The notes below the pieces were generated by a model. That model did no database searches. It was not told the DNA's origin and saw only the letters and a list, made by a program, of their open reading frames with translations. The translations under genes and the position numbers were made by a program. Shown here one piece after another: positions 63,535 to 64,000 of a stretch of 64,000 bases of DNA. The stretch is from Trichaptum fuscoviolaceum. Taxonomy: Eukaryota > Basidiomycota > Agaricomycetes > Hymenochaetales > Trichaptaceae. Position 1 is the stretch's first letter. Every line of letters starts with the position of its first letter. Location of the stretch: positions 4,526,001 through 4,590,000 of the forward strand of contig CAJSYZ010000005.1 of assembly GCA_910574455.1 (NCBI GenBank). The letters run 5' to 3'.

Positions 63535-64000
63535 GGTACGGGATGACAGGCAAGGGACAAGGTCTGAAGAGACGACAAGTGCGTGCCTTTATAGCGTGAC
63601 CGAGACCAACAGCGTGTTTACTCACCGCGCACGATGCCCAAGCTCTTCCATTCATACCGCCCATCAACACGCGCCCATCGCGCTGATCACATACATCAGT
63701 AAACGCACAATTGTCCCTATTCTCGTGTGTGATGTTGAACGAGTACGTCCAGTTCATTCTTCACATTCGGATCTCCTATATAGTTGAAGATACTCAGAGC
63801 CAGTGTGGTTGGCCGCGCAAGGACACGCGGGATGAATGAGTAGGTGAGACGCCCGAGAATAGCAGAGGCCGTGTGCACAGGTTCTGTCCTCATGTTTGTG
63901 GTGATGAAGCGCTTCTCAGCGATTTAGTTGTGCACTAAGCATATCAACAGGGGGATCATTAGATGCCAAAAAGCATATGAGACGAAGGCAAAGAAGGCTC
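63535..64000. other. Upstream region of the membrane-protein gene
   Basis: No gene is evident. Minus-strand frames here are shadows or leader. A TATATA-like word at 63776-63781 (minus strand promoter side) lies about 245 bp before the ATG. The last 200 bp have no recognised feature. Confidence 0.4.

Overview
The window reads as a transposon-crowded stretch of a filamentous basidiomycete genome, most likely an agaricomycete. The evidence is short introns of about 50-75 nt with GTATGT- or GTAAGT-type donors, two Ty3/Gypsy chromoviruses, fungal C2H2 and Zn-cluster proteins, and an intact membrane protein of a kind I associate with mushrooms. Host genes are few and most are broken. All calls come from reading the sequence; no database search was run.

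Left part (1-15 kb). A dead LINE end (590-1265, minus) is followed by two tandem PA-clan serine-protease-like genes. The first (about 1620-3139 plus 8241-8898) is cut by a 5.1-kb DNA element with roughly 780-bp inverted termini and a 6-bp target duplication (3140-8240). That element carries a tRNA-like pol III sequence in each arm, a solo LTR and other nested debris. The second paralogue (9443-12627) has seven resolvable 5' exons with phase-0 introns, an exon-internal duplication, at least one frameshift, and Glu where the catalytic Asp is expected. A Tc1/mariner-type MITE follows (12697-13325).

Centre (14-32.8 kb). This is a four-layer nest. An unknown 743-codon gene (13995-15027 and 31452-32766) is split by a DNA transposon (15028-31444). 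That transposon is split by a 13.9-kb minus-strand chromovirus with 546-bp LTRs that look identical (17076-31013). The chromovirus is split by a 2.8-kb element that is almost wholly a palindrome (26880-29704). Target duplications mark every layer. The chromovirus has intact gag and pol joined by a textbook -1 slippery site. It also has unusual extra coding sequence upstream of gag, with an integrase zinc-binding-like motif, and downstream of pol.

Right-centre (33.2-43.3 kb). A second chromovirus (plus strand, 844-bp LTRs with one difference seen, TSD ggcgc) encodes gag and a pol broken by one in-frame TGA. Between pol and the 3' LTR it carries, in antisense, a four-exon gene of 477 codons with two CX2CX6C motifs, a possible Zn-cluster regulator.

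Right part (43.3-64 kb). A C2H2 zinc-finger gene (45720-47185) is followed by a decayed fungal transcription-factor gene. Next is a gag-only LTR element with 2.5-kb LTRs (49827-56354, minus), then a CLF1/Crooked-neck pseudogene bordered on both sides by an 80-bp repeat that has GT...AG ends. The last gene is an intact two-exon, 575-aa multi-pass membrane protein (61752-63534, minus).

The window is mainly a record of successive insertions. Apparently functional units are the zinc-finger gene, the membrane-protein gene, gag-pol of the first chromovirus, gag of the other two LTR elements and the antisense gene in the second chromovirus.
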